From positions 4,278,001-4,342,000 of the forward strand of contig NZ_CP013234.1 in the NCBI RefSeq assembly GCF_001584185.1: 64,000 bases of DNA, written 5' to 3'. Within the stretch, counting starts at the first letter, position 1. Every line of letters starts with the position of its first letter. This DNA comes from Collimonas pratensis (lineage in GTDB: Bacteria; Pseudomonadota; Gammaproteobacteria; Burkholderiales; Burkholderiaceae_D). The translations under genes and the position numbers were made by a program. Below the pieces are notes generated by a model, which was not told where the DNA came from, searched no databases, and saw nothing but the letters and a program-made list of their open reading frames with translations. Positions 1 to 9,600 of this stretch are shown here, piece after piece.

Positions 1-1488
1 GACCGGATGGTCAGCGATGTGCGTGAGCACATGACGCAGATACGCTTCGGGATCAATGCCGTTTAACTTGGCAGTGCCGATCAGCGTATAGATCGCTGCG
101 GCCCGCTCCCCACCGCTGTCGGCTCCAGCAAACAGGTAGTTGCGTCGTCCAATCGCAATTGCGCGCAGCGCACGTTCGGCAGCCGAATTATCAATCTCGA
201 CGATTCCGTCGTCACAATAGCGCGTCAGCGCTGGCCACAAGTTCAGGGCATACATGATCGCCGCCGTCGTATCGGATTTGCGCGATAGCGTTCCCAGGAT
301 GGCTCGCAACCAGGCCTCTAAGTCATCCAGCAATGGACGCGATCTTGCGCGGCGCACCGACAAGCGCTCATCGGGCGGCTGGCCCCGAATGTCCGCTTCA
401 ATCACGTACAACTCTCCGATACGGCGCAGGGCCTCGGCCGTTACTGCCGACGGCCGCGCATCGTGCAGATCGAAGAATTTGCGCCGGGCATGCGCCCAAC
501 AAGCTGCTTCGTGGATGCGACCGGTCTCATAGACGGCGTTGAAGCCGGCATAAGCATCAGCCTGCAGGATGCCGGCAAAGGGAATCAAATGTGTCTGCGC
601 ATGGATGCCTTTGCGGTCCGGCGTATAGGCGAACCAGACAGCCGGCGGGATCGTTGCGCCGGAAGGCCTGTCATCGCGCACATAGGTCCACAATCGGCCC
701 GTCTTGGTCTTGCCATTGCCCGGGGCCAGTACCGGTACCGGCGTATCGTCGGCATGCAGTTTATGACCGGCCATGACGTGGTGGCGTACCGCATCGACCA
801 GAGGACGCAGCAGATTGCTGGAGGCACCGACCCAGTCGGCCAATAGCGACCGGCTCAATTCCACACCCTCACGGGCATAGATCACAGATTGCCGGTACAA
901 CGGCAAATGATCGGCAAACTTCGATACCAGAACATGGGCCAGCAGGCCGGGACCGGCCATGCCGCGTTCGATGGGCCGGCTCGGCGCCGGAGCTTGCACG
1001 ATGCTATCGCAGCAGGCGCAAGCCAGTTTGGGACGAATATGGCGGATCACCTTGAAGCTGGCGGGAATGAATTCCAGTTGCTCTGATACATTTTCGCCTA
1101 ACTGACGCAGCTCACCGCCACAATCGGGGCAGGCGACAGCGTCGGGCCTGTAAACCTTCTCTTCGCGGGGCAGATGCGATGGCAATGGCTTGCGCTCCGG
1201 ACGGGTACGTATGGCACGCCCGCGACGCTCCATCTCTACAGCGGCCTCTTCCTCATCGGCCTGCAAATCTTCCAGTTTTAATTCCAGTTGTTCGATCTGG
1301 CGATCGAGCTTCTCGGATTTACGACCGAACTGCATGCGTTTGAGTTTGGCGATGAACAATTTGAGTTGTTCGATCTCGACCTTGCGGCCAGATAGTTCTT
1401 CACGCAGGGCTTCGACCATGTCGTCGCGCTCGCGGATCATGGCTTTTAAGGCGTCGATATCGTCAGGGAGGGCGGCGTGCGAGGGCAT
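1..1488 (-). CDS. tnpC: IS66 transposase TnpC (partial, C-terminus off the edge)
   Basis: This is the DDE transposase of IS66, which carries out cut/strand transfer of the element. The frame is open for 496 codons from an ATG at 1488 (MPSHAALPDDIDALKAM) and leaves the window still open. It shows an N-terminal coiled coil (about residues 10-85, with LKRMQFGRKSEKLD), then a zinc-ribbon-like segment (CPDCGGELRQLGE, then ACACCDS) and the catalytic core. The core includes HADDTPVPVLAPG (first Asp), ILQADAYAGFNAVYE (second Asp region), AACWAHARRKFFD and the end motif IEIDNSAAERALR (Glu). IS66 TnpC is usually about 510-530 residues, so only the last few residues are missing. No disruption is visible, so the element may still be active. 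Confidence 0.93.
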   Translation of the reverse strand, partial: MPSHAALPDDIDALKAMIRERDDMVEALREELSGRKVEIEQLKLFIAKLKRMQFGRKSEKLDRQIEQLELKLEDLQADEEEAAVEMERRGRAIRTRPERKPLPSHLPREEKVYRPDAVACPDCGGELRQLGENVSEQLEFIPASFKVIRHIRPKLACACCDSIVQAPAPSRPIERGMAGPGLLAHVLVSKFADHLPLYRQSVIYAREGVELSRSLLADWVGASSNLLRPLVDAVRHHVMAGHKLHADDTPVPVLAPGNGKTKTGRLWTYVRDDRPSGATIPPAVWFAYTPDRKGIHAQTHLIPFAGILQADAYAGFNAVYETGRIHEAACWAHARRKFFDLHDARPSAVTAEALRRIGELYVIEADIRGQPPDERLSVRRARSRPLLDDLEAWLRAILGTLSRKSDTTAAIMYALNLWPALTRYCDDGIVEIDNSAAERALRAIAIGRRNYLFAGADSGGERAAAIYTLIGTAKLNGIDPEAYLRHVLTHIADHPV

Positions 1489-1517
1489 GTCGGTAGTTTA
1501 CGTAAAGGCGGGGATGT

Positions 1518-1865
1518 TTACAAGCCTGACTGGGGGCGTTGAGTACGTTCCGGACGCCGCCAGTCTATCCCTTCGATGAGCATTGATAGCTGTGCCTGAC
1601 TCAGATGCACGGTGCCGTTGCGTGCCTGCGGCCAGACAAAGTATCCGCGTTCCAGGCGCTTGGCGAGCAAACAAAGGCCATCGCCGGTCCACCACAGCAG
1701 CTTGACGATATCGCCGCGCCGGCCACGGAACACAAAAACATGGCCGCTGAACGGATCTTCTTCCAGCGCAGTCTGCACCTTGGCAGCGAGTCCATTGAAG
1801 CCGCAGCGCATGTCGGTTACGCCGGCGACAATCCAGATGCGTGTTCCTGCTGGCAGGCCGATCAT
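1518..1865 (-). CDS. tnpB: IS66 accessory protein TnpB (Orf2-like)
   Basis: A 115-residue protein of the IS66 Orf2/TnpB family, required for transposition of these elements although its biochemical role is not settled. The family signature is clear: MIGLPAGTRIWIVAGVTDMR, then FSGHVFVFRGRRGDIVKLLW and a C-terminal QLSMLIEGIDWRRPERT. I chose the ATG at 1865 because it overlaps the tnpA stop by 4 bp (ATGA), the usual translational coupling in IS66. The longer open frame upstream to 2087 only shadows tnpA. It is followed at 1488 by tnpC, with a 29-bp gap. Confidence 0.92.
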   Translation of the reverse strand: MIGLPAGTRIWIVAGVTDMRCGFNGLAAKVQTALEEDPFSGHVFVFRGRRGDIVKLLWWTGDGLCLLAKRLERGYFVWPQARNGTVHLSQAQLSMLIEGIDWRRPERTQRPQSGL

Positions 1866-2245
1866 GCGCTGAGATGTTCCAGGACCATGCGCAGTGCGCC
1901 GGGATCGACAGCACCAGTCAGGCAAACTCGACCTTTCGGGAGGTGCAGCTCGATGGTCCCGGTTGCCGTGATCGGTGATTCTGCTACGGCGGGCATCACT
2001 GCTACATCGGTGTGGCTGAGCATGACCGGAATGAGCGTCGAGGCGATAGACTCTGAATGTCGTTTGCCCTGATACTCCCGCATCCATTTGAATACCTGGT
2101 TAGTATTAAGATCATGGGCGCGGGCAACACGGGAGACGGAAGCGCCGGGTGCCAGAGCCTCTTCGGTAATGGCCTTCTTCTGCGTGGCCGTAAAGCTCCG
2201 ACGTTTCGGTTTCGTTGGTTTGGGTTCGGGCGGTATGTAAGGCAT
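1862..2245 (-). CDS. tnpA: IS66 accessory protein TnpA (Orf1-like)
   Basis: The first gene of the IS66 operon, a 127-residue DNA-binding accessory protein. It begins MPYIPPEPKPTKPKRRSFTA and has a transposase-8-like helix-turn-helix (SVSRVARAHDLNTNQVFKWM) and a C-terminal tail ending LRMVLEHLSA. An in-frame GTG three codons upstream (2254) is an alternative start. It overlaps tnpB by 4 bp. About 78 bp of leader separates it from the element end at 2323 and must hold the IS promoter. Confidence 0.88.
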   Translation of the reverse strand: MPYIPPEPKPTKPKRRSFTATQKKAITEEALAPGASVSRVARAHDLNTNQVFKWMREYQGKRHSESIASTLIPVMLSHTDVAVMPAVAESPITATGTIELHLPKGRVCLTGAVDPGALRMVLEHLSA

Positions 2246-2323
2246 AGTGTCCACTATCGATAGCGGACACCATCGTCGCGGATCATAAAGTCAGTGTCCA
2301 GACGGCGGTGAGACGACGCTTAC

Positions 2324-3117
2324 GAATAATGCACACCAAAATGCTCCGCAATCTCGCGCAGAGTATAGTTTCCCGTAGCGAATGCAGCCGCCATTGCCTG
2401 CGGCGCCTCATGCTCACGTTCGCTGTAAAACGACAGTGGTTGCGCCTCAGGGTGTCGCTGCACACGCGGAATCTCAGGGATTTCCGAGCCGAGGGAATTT
2501 TGCATGCGGTGCAGGAATTCTTCATTACCCAAATAGACCTGCCCGCGCAAATTCTCCCAGATGGCCGGCAAACCAATACCTGCCCGGACAAAATCGATAT
2601 ATCTGGCGATCGCTTTTTTTTCTGACGACCGAACTGGCTTAGTATCCAATCAGTCTTCAGCCATACCGGACACTCTGCCGCGCCAAGCATCGCTGCGTAT
2701 GAACTCCAGCGCCATTTGCCGACATCCCTGACTATACGAGCACGCACAGGATTAAGTACCACATATCGAGATAGCTCCAGCAGATAACTGTCCCTTTCTA
2801 CCAGAATAGCTTTGTAACGCCCCTGAAAGACATGCCCTACCTGGCCATGCCTGCGATTCACGCTTTGCGTATAAATCCCATTGAGTTGTCGCATGCCTTG
2901 ACAGATTAGCGTCGGCTGTTTCCAGCACAATATGGTAGTGGTTGGACATCTGGCACCAGGCGTAGCAATTCCAGTTGTATCGCTTGCAGACCTGTCCAAA
3001 AATTTCCAGCCAGAGTAATCGATCTTGATCATCGATATAGATGTCTTCGCGTCTGTCACCACGTGAAGTAATATGATAGACACCGCCAGCGAGTTCTAAT
3101 CTTAAGGGTCGGGACAT
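2324..3117 (-). pseudogene. REP-associated tyrosine transposase (RAYT), two frameshifts and IS66 insertion
   Basis: A Y1/HUH single-strand transposase of the RAYT group, which acts on palindromic REP sequences. It starts MSRPLRLELAGGVYHITSRG (ATG at 3117) and has the HUH metal motif in WCQMSNHYHIVLET and the segment NGIYTQSVNRRHGQVGHVFQ with the likely catalytic Tyr. The frame is broken twice. Near 2895-2905, ANLS must jump to CQGMRQLNG, as if one base had been lost. At the run of eight A on the coding strand (eight T at 2613-2620), GRQKKK must continue as KKAIARYIDFV, as if a ninth A had been lost. The last surviving codons, FGVHYS, run straight into the IS66 terminus. All three lesions are visible; the order of events is inferred. 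Confidence 0.88.
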
Positions 3118-3155
3118 AATCCAATCATGCTAGAACACAAAATGTGGCATTGCAA

Positions 3156-3186
3156 GACCCTAGCTTCCTATGACCCTAGCTTCCTA
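3156..3186. repeat. 15-bp direct repeat pair
   Basis: The sequence gaccctagcttccta occurs at 3156-3170 and again at 3172-3186, separated by one base, in the gap between the RAYT relic and the CDI immunity gene. It has no palindromic symmetry. Function unknown. Confidence 0.6.
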
Positions 3187-3262
3187 AGGTAACTAGATTT
3201 TAGCCCTTTGTAGTTTGGGCAGATGGGACCAGTATTCCTTGATAGCCTTGGTCTTTACATTT

Positions 3263-3604
3263 TTATAAATTCACGCTCATCGGCTCGCCGTACTTATGAA
3301 CGATGAAATCGAAAATTTGACCAATCGCACAAGAAAATTCGATTACTGTACTCTCTTTGATAACACCAGAAACGACGGCAATATCGCAATAGCTAAATCT
3401 CCCGCCACCATAGGCTGGAACACTAGATAAAAGATGTTTTTCAAGTTCCGGGTGATCAACCAAGATAGCTTGGCTCTTGTCGTCTATCTTGTTCATTGCT
3501 TGGACGAAATAACCAACACCGCGCTCCATTACGAAAACGCCTTCTATGGTTAATTCGCAGCCTTTGATGATTTCTCTCTGAGCCAATACGTCGATAATTT
3601 GCAT
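3263..3604 (-). CDS. cdiI: putative CDI immunity protein
   Basis: A 113-residue protein of no family I recognise. It is called an immunity candidate only because it lies immediately 3' of cdiA, on the same strand, where cdiI genes always sit. The start is the ATG at 3604, preceded by AAGGAA at good spacing inside GTGAAGGAATATTTT. The GTG at 3619 abuts the cdiA stop and gives five more residues. There is no signal peptide or membrane segment, as expected for a cytoplasmic toxin-binding protein. Alternating beta-type stretches (CELTIEGVFVMERGVGYFV, CDIAVVSGVIKESTVIEFS) suggest a small beta-rich fold. The gene is distinctly more AT-rich than the surrounding genome, typical of exchangeable immunity cassettes. 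Confidence 0.7.
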   Translation of the reverse strand: MQIIDVLAQREIIKGCELTIEGVFVMERGVGYFVQAMNKIDDKSQAILVDHPELEKHLLSSVPAYGGGRFSYCDIAVVSGVIKESTVIEFSCAIGQIFDFIVHKYGEPMSVNL

Positions 3605-3619
3605 AAAATATTCCTTCAC

Positions 3620-6600
3620 TTAGTGTGTTAAAACGGCTTGACCGGAGAATTTGCTGGCAAATTCCTTCGAGGGAACAAAATACTGTGTTCCCGTTCCTGG
3701 ATCCCGAACAGCAACTACAGACTGACCTTGGCGAACCGTAACACCATCCACAACAACGAAGTGGCCCTCTCCATTGTCCAACATAACACGTGCAATCGCT
3801 GCGTTACCATTCGAAGTGGCAGCGGCCAAATCATCAACGGATGCATTCAGTGTCCATCTAGCAGAACTCAATCCACTAATCTGCAGAGTCTTGGATAGGC
3901 CCATTACATCGGTGCCTATGCCAGGAACGAGACCAGCATCTTTTGCAATCTGAGTTACGTTCACCCACTTTCCACTGTCATTCAAGACCATTGCACATGC
4001 GGTAGGGCCGCATGCAACATTTCCGATGTCTGAAACATACCTTTGATCGATAACCAATCGACTTCCATTCCGCGCGAAGGAACTTGTTTCCGATCCAAGG
4101 CTTCCAGCAGCAGCTGTATCAACGGTATTTGCCGCAACGGCTGTTTCCGCTGCCCCTTTTGTCACACCACCAAAAAGCGTTTCAACACCTCCAAGAATCG
4201 CCTTAGCCCCCGAAAAAACTCCTTTAATAGCCAGCCCGGTCGCAGAATCCATTGCTACATACTGCAAAGCATCGTTCAGATTGGCTGCCTGCGCCGCTTC
4301 AAACGTCCCTTGCCCTGGGTTAGGTATGGCTTGGACGGTCGGAGAACCAGTCGGATAAGCGATAGTCTGCCCATTTCCCCCAAAAATCACTGTATTACCA
4401 TTCGCCTGAGCGTAGCTGATCGCGGCACCACACGCAGCTGAAGCCCGATCTGTACAAGCGGCATTTAAACTAGCATCCTGTAATGCAGAAATTTTAACTA
4501 GATTGTCCCGCGCAGAACAATCACCAGTCTCCGCGCATTTTTTCTGGGCCGCATCAAACTGCTGCTGCTGCGATAGCCGAATACCGTTGTTCTTTTGGCT
4601 CAACCAATTATTGGTCGCCGCATTCTGCGCGATATTACCCCCTACGTCGGCATTCAGTGCCGAACCGCCCGTCGCGCCGGCCACCAGTGCACCAACTGCC
4701 GTGGATAAACCAATCACCGTATTGAGCTGATTGGCATCCAATTTCTCAGGGTGGAAAGTTCCGTTGGCATCATACGCGTCTGGATACAACTGACGCGAAA
4801 TCTCCTGCGCTGCGAGTTCACCTGCGGCGCCCGCACCCGCGCCGGCGGCGGTGTTCGCGCCACTGGCGGCGGCGAGGATTCCACCTAGCACGGCATGGGT
4901 AAGAACTTGTAAGGTTTGGTTGTCATGGCCAGGTTGCGCAAAATAATCGCCAATTGCTTGCGCTGCAAACGGCGCGCTGGCATTGGCGGCAATCTGACCA
5001 GTACCTTGACCGGCAACAGCGCCGACTAAAATCCCTGTTGCGATTTTTAAATAGCGGTTGTTATCGCCCGTCGCCCCCCAGCTGCTCGCTGTTGCCTGTG
5101 CCTGATTGAAAGCCAGTTGGGCATTGTCACGGTTTTGGGTAGCAAGATCTAACGCTTGCTGGGCGTTGTCCTTTTGATCTGGCGAGCTGCCGTTCAAAGC
5201 GGCCTGTGCCTGCGCTACGTTTTCATTGGCGCTATCGAGGACTTGCTTTGTTTGACCAGCCCGCTTATTCGCAGCCGCAGCCTGATCGTTGGCGATTTGT
5301 GCAGCGGTGGCAGTCACCGTGTTGGCGGCGGCGGCCATGGCCTGTTGATTGTTCATGACGTTTTTCAGGTCAGGCAAAGGTGCAATCGCCCCATTTGCCG
5401 TCGCCAGGTCGGTGTGCGCGCCTACAGCGGCAGCGGTCGTGTTCTGACCGCCGATCTTGATGTTGCCATCGGTCAGGGTGCCGTAAGTCGTCGAGGTGGC
5501 GCTACCTTTGTCTTGCAACGGAATAACGGGAGTGACGTTCGGATTGCTGGAGCCGGTACTTGTTTGTGTCAGTGGGGCATTGGGATTTTTAGCATTGTCA
5601 CTTTCATTGCTCATACCGCCCGATATACTCGACGTGTCGGCAGAATAATCCATCTTGTTCGTGATGTTCGCAACGGTGAGGGAATTGGCCGTCAGGTCGG
5701 ACTTAGCGGCATTAGTACTGGCAATCGCACCACCCTTCAAGGCAATCGTATCTGCAGTCACGTGATAACCGCCATCTCCCGCAAACAAGCCCGATTGCTG
5801 ATTGACGGCACTGCTGCTGCCGTTGGCGTTCGATTGCGACAGGCTGCCCGATGCTTCCCAGGCCGTGCCGATGGCGACCTGCACTCGCCCGCCGACGCTG
5901 CTTTGCTCATTGTGCTGGGTAGCGGTATCTTGAATGGATGTGATCGCCAGTGCACCACCCACATCCGCATTGATCGTATTGGCGTTGACAGTGGCGCCAG
6001 CTAACGTGGTATCGCCCTTGGACTTCAAGGTGACGGTATTGCCGCTTAACTGGGTATTGCTGTTCGTCGTAGCGGTATTGTTGTAATTACCATTGCCAAC
6101 GTTAGCTGTGGCATACACATAGGCACCGGTTTGTGCACCCACCTCATACCCCACACCAACCTCGACGCCAGCACTATGATTGCTGCCGCTGCTGGTGGTA
6201 GTACTCTGTCCGGCATCGAGCAGGATATTTCTGGCCGAATCCAGCGTCAATGTTTTACCCGCCGCATCGCCGGCAGCGATATGCGCGCCGGTTGCATGGA
6301 TATCGCCTTCCGTCGTGGTCAGAGTGACGTTGCCGCCACCTTGAATGTTGCTGCCCTGGGCTTGAGTATAGTTGCTGCGGTCCTGACTATTCGCCGTCGC
6401 AAAGCCGACACCAACTTCGGCTTTCAATAATTCGCCACTCCCGCCCTCTTTTAAGGCGGCACTGGCAGCACTGGCAACCTGATACCCGTTCGCCGCCGCT
6501 GCCAGTCCCTGCATGGCTTGCAGACGGCCGTCTGATTTCTTCGCATTCTCAAGATTGTTGCCAAGATCGATCAATGGCGACGTGACCCTGGCAAACGCGC

Positions 6601-9600
6601 CTATTTTCAGGTCTGAGCTGCTCTGGTCGCTGCTGCCTGTATTGGCAGCGGTATTGATGTCAATCGATTTACCGACGATGTTGACATCCTGGGCTGCCAG
6701 CACATTACTGGCGGTCTGCGTGTATTTATCTCCAGCGGCAAGATTGACATTGCCTTGCAAACTGCCGACATTGGAAGCGACCTGAGTGATGCTGGTATCG
6801 TTGTTTTTGCTCTTGTCTGAACTATATCCAGCAAACCGCTCGGTATCGGAAATGACCACTTTACCGATGGCCTGGCTGCTGCTCTGGTTGGCGTTCGTCA
6901 GCGTATTCTGCCCGCTTCGGATGGTGAGGTTTTTGGCGGCGTTGATGCTGACATCGCTGGTGGCCACCAGATTGGTTGCGGTCAAGTTGATGTCGCCGTC
7001 TGTCGTCGCCAGCGTCGCCTTGCCGCCTGCCGAGAGCGTAGTACCTGTGACGGTGTCGGTGCTGCCGTTGCCTTTGCCGTTACTGTTAAACACCCCGACC
7101 GGCATATTGCCGCGATTATCCGTGCTCCAGCCTTTGGCCGTATTGGTTTGCCCTTGGGACTCGAAGCTATGCGCCACATCCAGGTTGATATTATCTTTGG
7201 CGATCAGCGTGGCATCGCCGCCGGAACTCATGCTGGTACCCTGGCTGTTGATGCTGCCGCCGGTAGCCAGCACGGTCAGATTCTTACCCGCGGTGAGCGA
7301 GCTGACCTGCGCGGTACTGATTGCATGATCCTGGTTGCCGCTGCTACTGTTGGAGCCGGCTTGCACCACCACTGGCGTGCTCGCTGCCAGCGCTCCGTCG
7401 CCAATCGCATCGCCGTACTTGCTGCTCTTGCCCAGAAAACTGGTGCTCGGATTGCCGCTGGCGCTTTGCTGATAGGCGCTCTTGAAGGCAGCGACCGGGT
7501 TCAGCGTCAGCCCTACCGACAGGCCGCTGGAGCTTGATTGCTGAGAGCCGTGCTCCACGCTGGTGTTCTGCGCGGCGGAGAGATCCACATTCTTACCGAT
7601 CAGCGTCAGATTTTGGCCGGCGCTGATGTCCGAGGCCACGACACTCAAGTCCTGCCCCGCCTGAATCCGGGTATTGCCATTGATCGAAGCGATACTCGAG
7701 CCCTGCTGAGTGACAGTTTGAACGCTGTCTTGACCGTTTGCGCTGGATTTACCATAGCCGATGCTGGCGACGCCGGCGGAGAACCCCGCCGTGAAACCGG
7801 ACTTTTTCTGTTCATGGCTGACATCCGTCTGACTGCTGTCTTGCACCGACACGATAGCCACCTTGCCGCCAGTAGCCGTCAACGATACGTCGTTGACACC
7901 GATGACATTACTGCCGCGCACCGTCAGGTCATTGGCTGCCGTGATGCTCACCTGATTGCCGGCCACGGTACTGCCCTGCGCCACGTCACCCGTCATGGTG
8001 CGCACATCATGACTACTGCTGCTCGACATGAAGCCTTTATGGCTGCTCTTGTCTTCCTGACTGAAATCGTTGTGCAGCATGGCCTCGCCCACGGTCACGT
8101 TGCCAGTCGCGCCGAGAATGGCATTGCCCTTGCCGTCGGCGTTGTTGCCTGCGCTGATGGCGCTGGCCGTCACCGTCAGATCTTTCGCCGGCGCGCCTTT
8201 AACCAATACCATATTACCGAATCCGTCTTGCTGTGCGCCCGCCAGTACGGTCGCGTTGCCACCAGCCGTCAAAGTGCTGCCCACCGCCGTCTGGTTGTGC
8301 TGATCAATGACCTGCGAGCCATCCTTGCTGCTGCCGTCTGTATGGTAACTGCTGCTGTCAGTCGCATTCTGGATCTTGACGTTGCCGCCGGCTGCCACCA
8401 GCATGTCTTTGCCAGAGGACAGATTGCTGCCCGTCACGGTCAGATCACTACCGCTCATGACTCCCAGATTACCGCCGGCAGCCACCGTGCTGCCTACCGC
8501 ATACGTGGATTGCACCTCCGTATACGTGTTGCCTACCGGCGTCACATAATGCGATCCCGTCGACACGGTTTCCACGTTGATCGCATTGCCGGCAGTGAGC
8601 ATCGCATTGCCGCCGGCGCTAACCTGCGCGCCCTGCAAGGTCAGGTTCTGGCCGGCGGACATCACTAAATTCTGCGTCGCGGTGATCTTGCCGACCGCCC
8701 CGACGGCGGTAATGGCTGAGCTGTTGTTGCCGAAATTGGTGATCGCTGTATTGGTCGTCGATTGATCGAGGATGTTGTTACCAGCAAACAAACCGATATT
8801 GCCGCCAGAGATCGTGCCGCCGATATTGCTGATGTTGTGGTCCGCCGCCAGCAACAGTTGCTGCGTACCGGAAATGGTTCCCCCGGTATTGGTAATATCC
8901 GTGCCGTGGATCGCCACCGAATTACCGGCGATCAATGCTCCGGTCGGCGACAAATCCATGTTCTTGGCTAGATACACCTGCGGCACCAGTACGGTCTGGT
9001 GACTGCCGTCAGGCAAAGTCACGGTTTGACTCACCAACCAGACGATATCGGTAGTCAGCGCCGCCATCTGCGCATTCGACAGCGCCATGCCGGGTACTAT
9101 ATTGAATTGCTTGGCATACTGCGCGCCGTTGGTCATCAGCGATTTATATTCGTCTTCCGCGCTGGCATAACCATGCAAATAGCGCATGCCGGTCAGATTC
9201 GTGACCTGGTCCGTGACCAGCTTCTCTTCATAGAAGCCATCGCCCAAACGCTTTTGCGTCGCCGCCGGATTGACTCCCAGCAGGTTCAGCATGTAGTCGC
9301 TGGAAATGAAGTTACCGTACTGCGTAAAGCGCGGATCGGTCTGGATCAGATAGGGCTGGTTCGCCTTCGGCTCGATCTGGTACAGGCCATTGGCAGGCAA
9401 TACCGTGTTCACCGCACCGGCGCGGGCGCCGTCAACAACACGCGCGGCGCCTGGCGTCGTTGTACCCGTGGTGTTCGTTGCCGCCGGCAAGGCGCCCGTG
9501 GAACCTGCCACAAGCTGGTTACCGGAACCGCCTACGGCCGACAAGCCCCCCGTGGATGCGCCTGGAACGCCTGTATTGCCGCTGCCACCTACCGCTGCCG

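Larger units (their letters stand above)
1..2323 (-). mobile_element. IS66-family insertion sequence, cut by the left window edge
   Basis: The three consecutive minus-strand genes tnpA, tnpB and tnpC are the standard IS66 set. The tnpA-side end carries the family's terminal sequence: read on the minus strand the element begins GTAAGCGTCGTCTCACC at 2323. The opposite end lies outside the window, so the inverted repeat and the usual 8-bp target duplication cannot be confirmed. If insertion was standard, the duplicated target is gaataatg (2324-2331). The element sits inside a RAYT gene, directly after its HYS codons. Confidence 0.93.
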
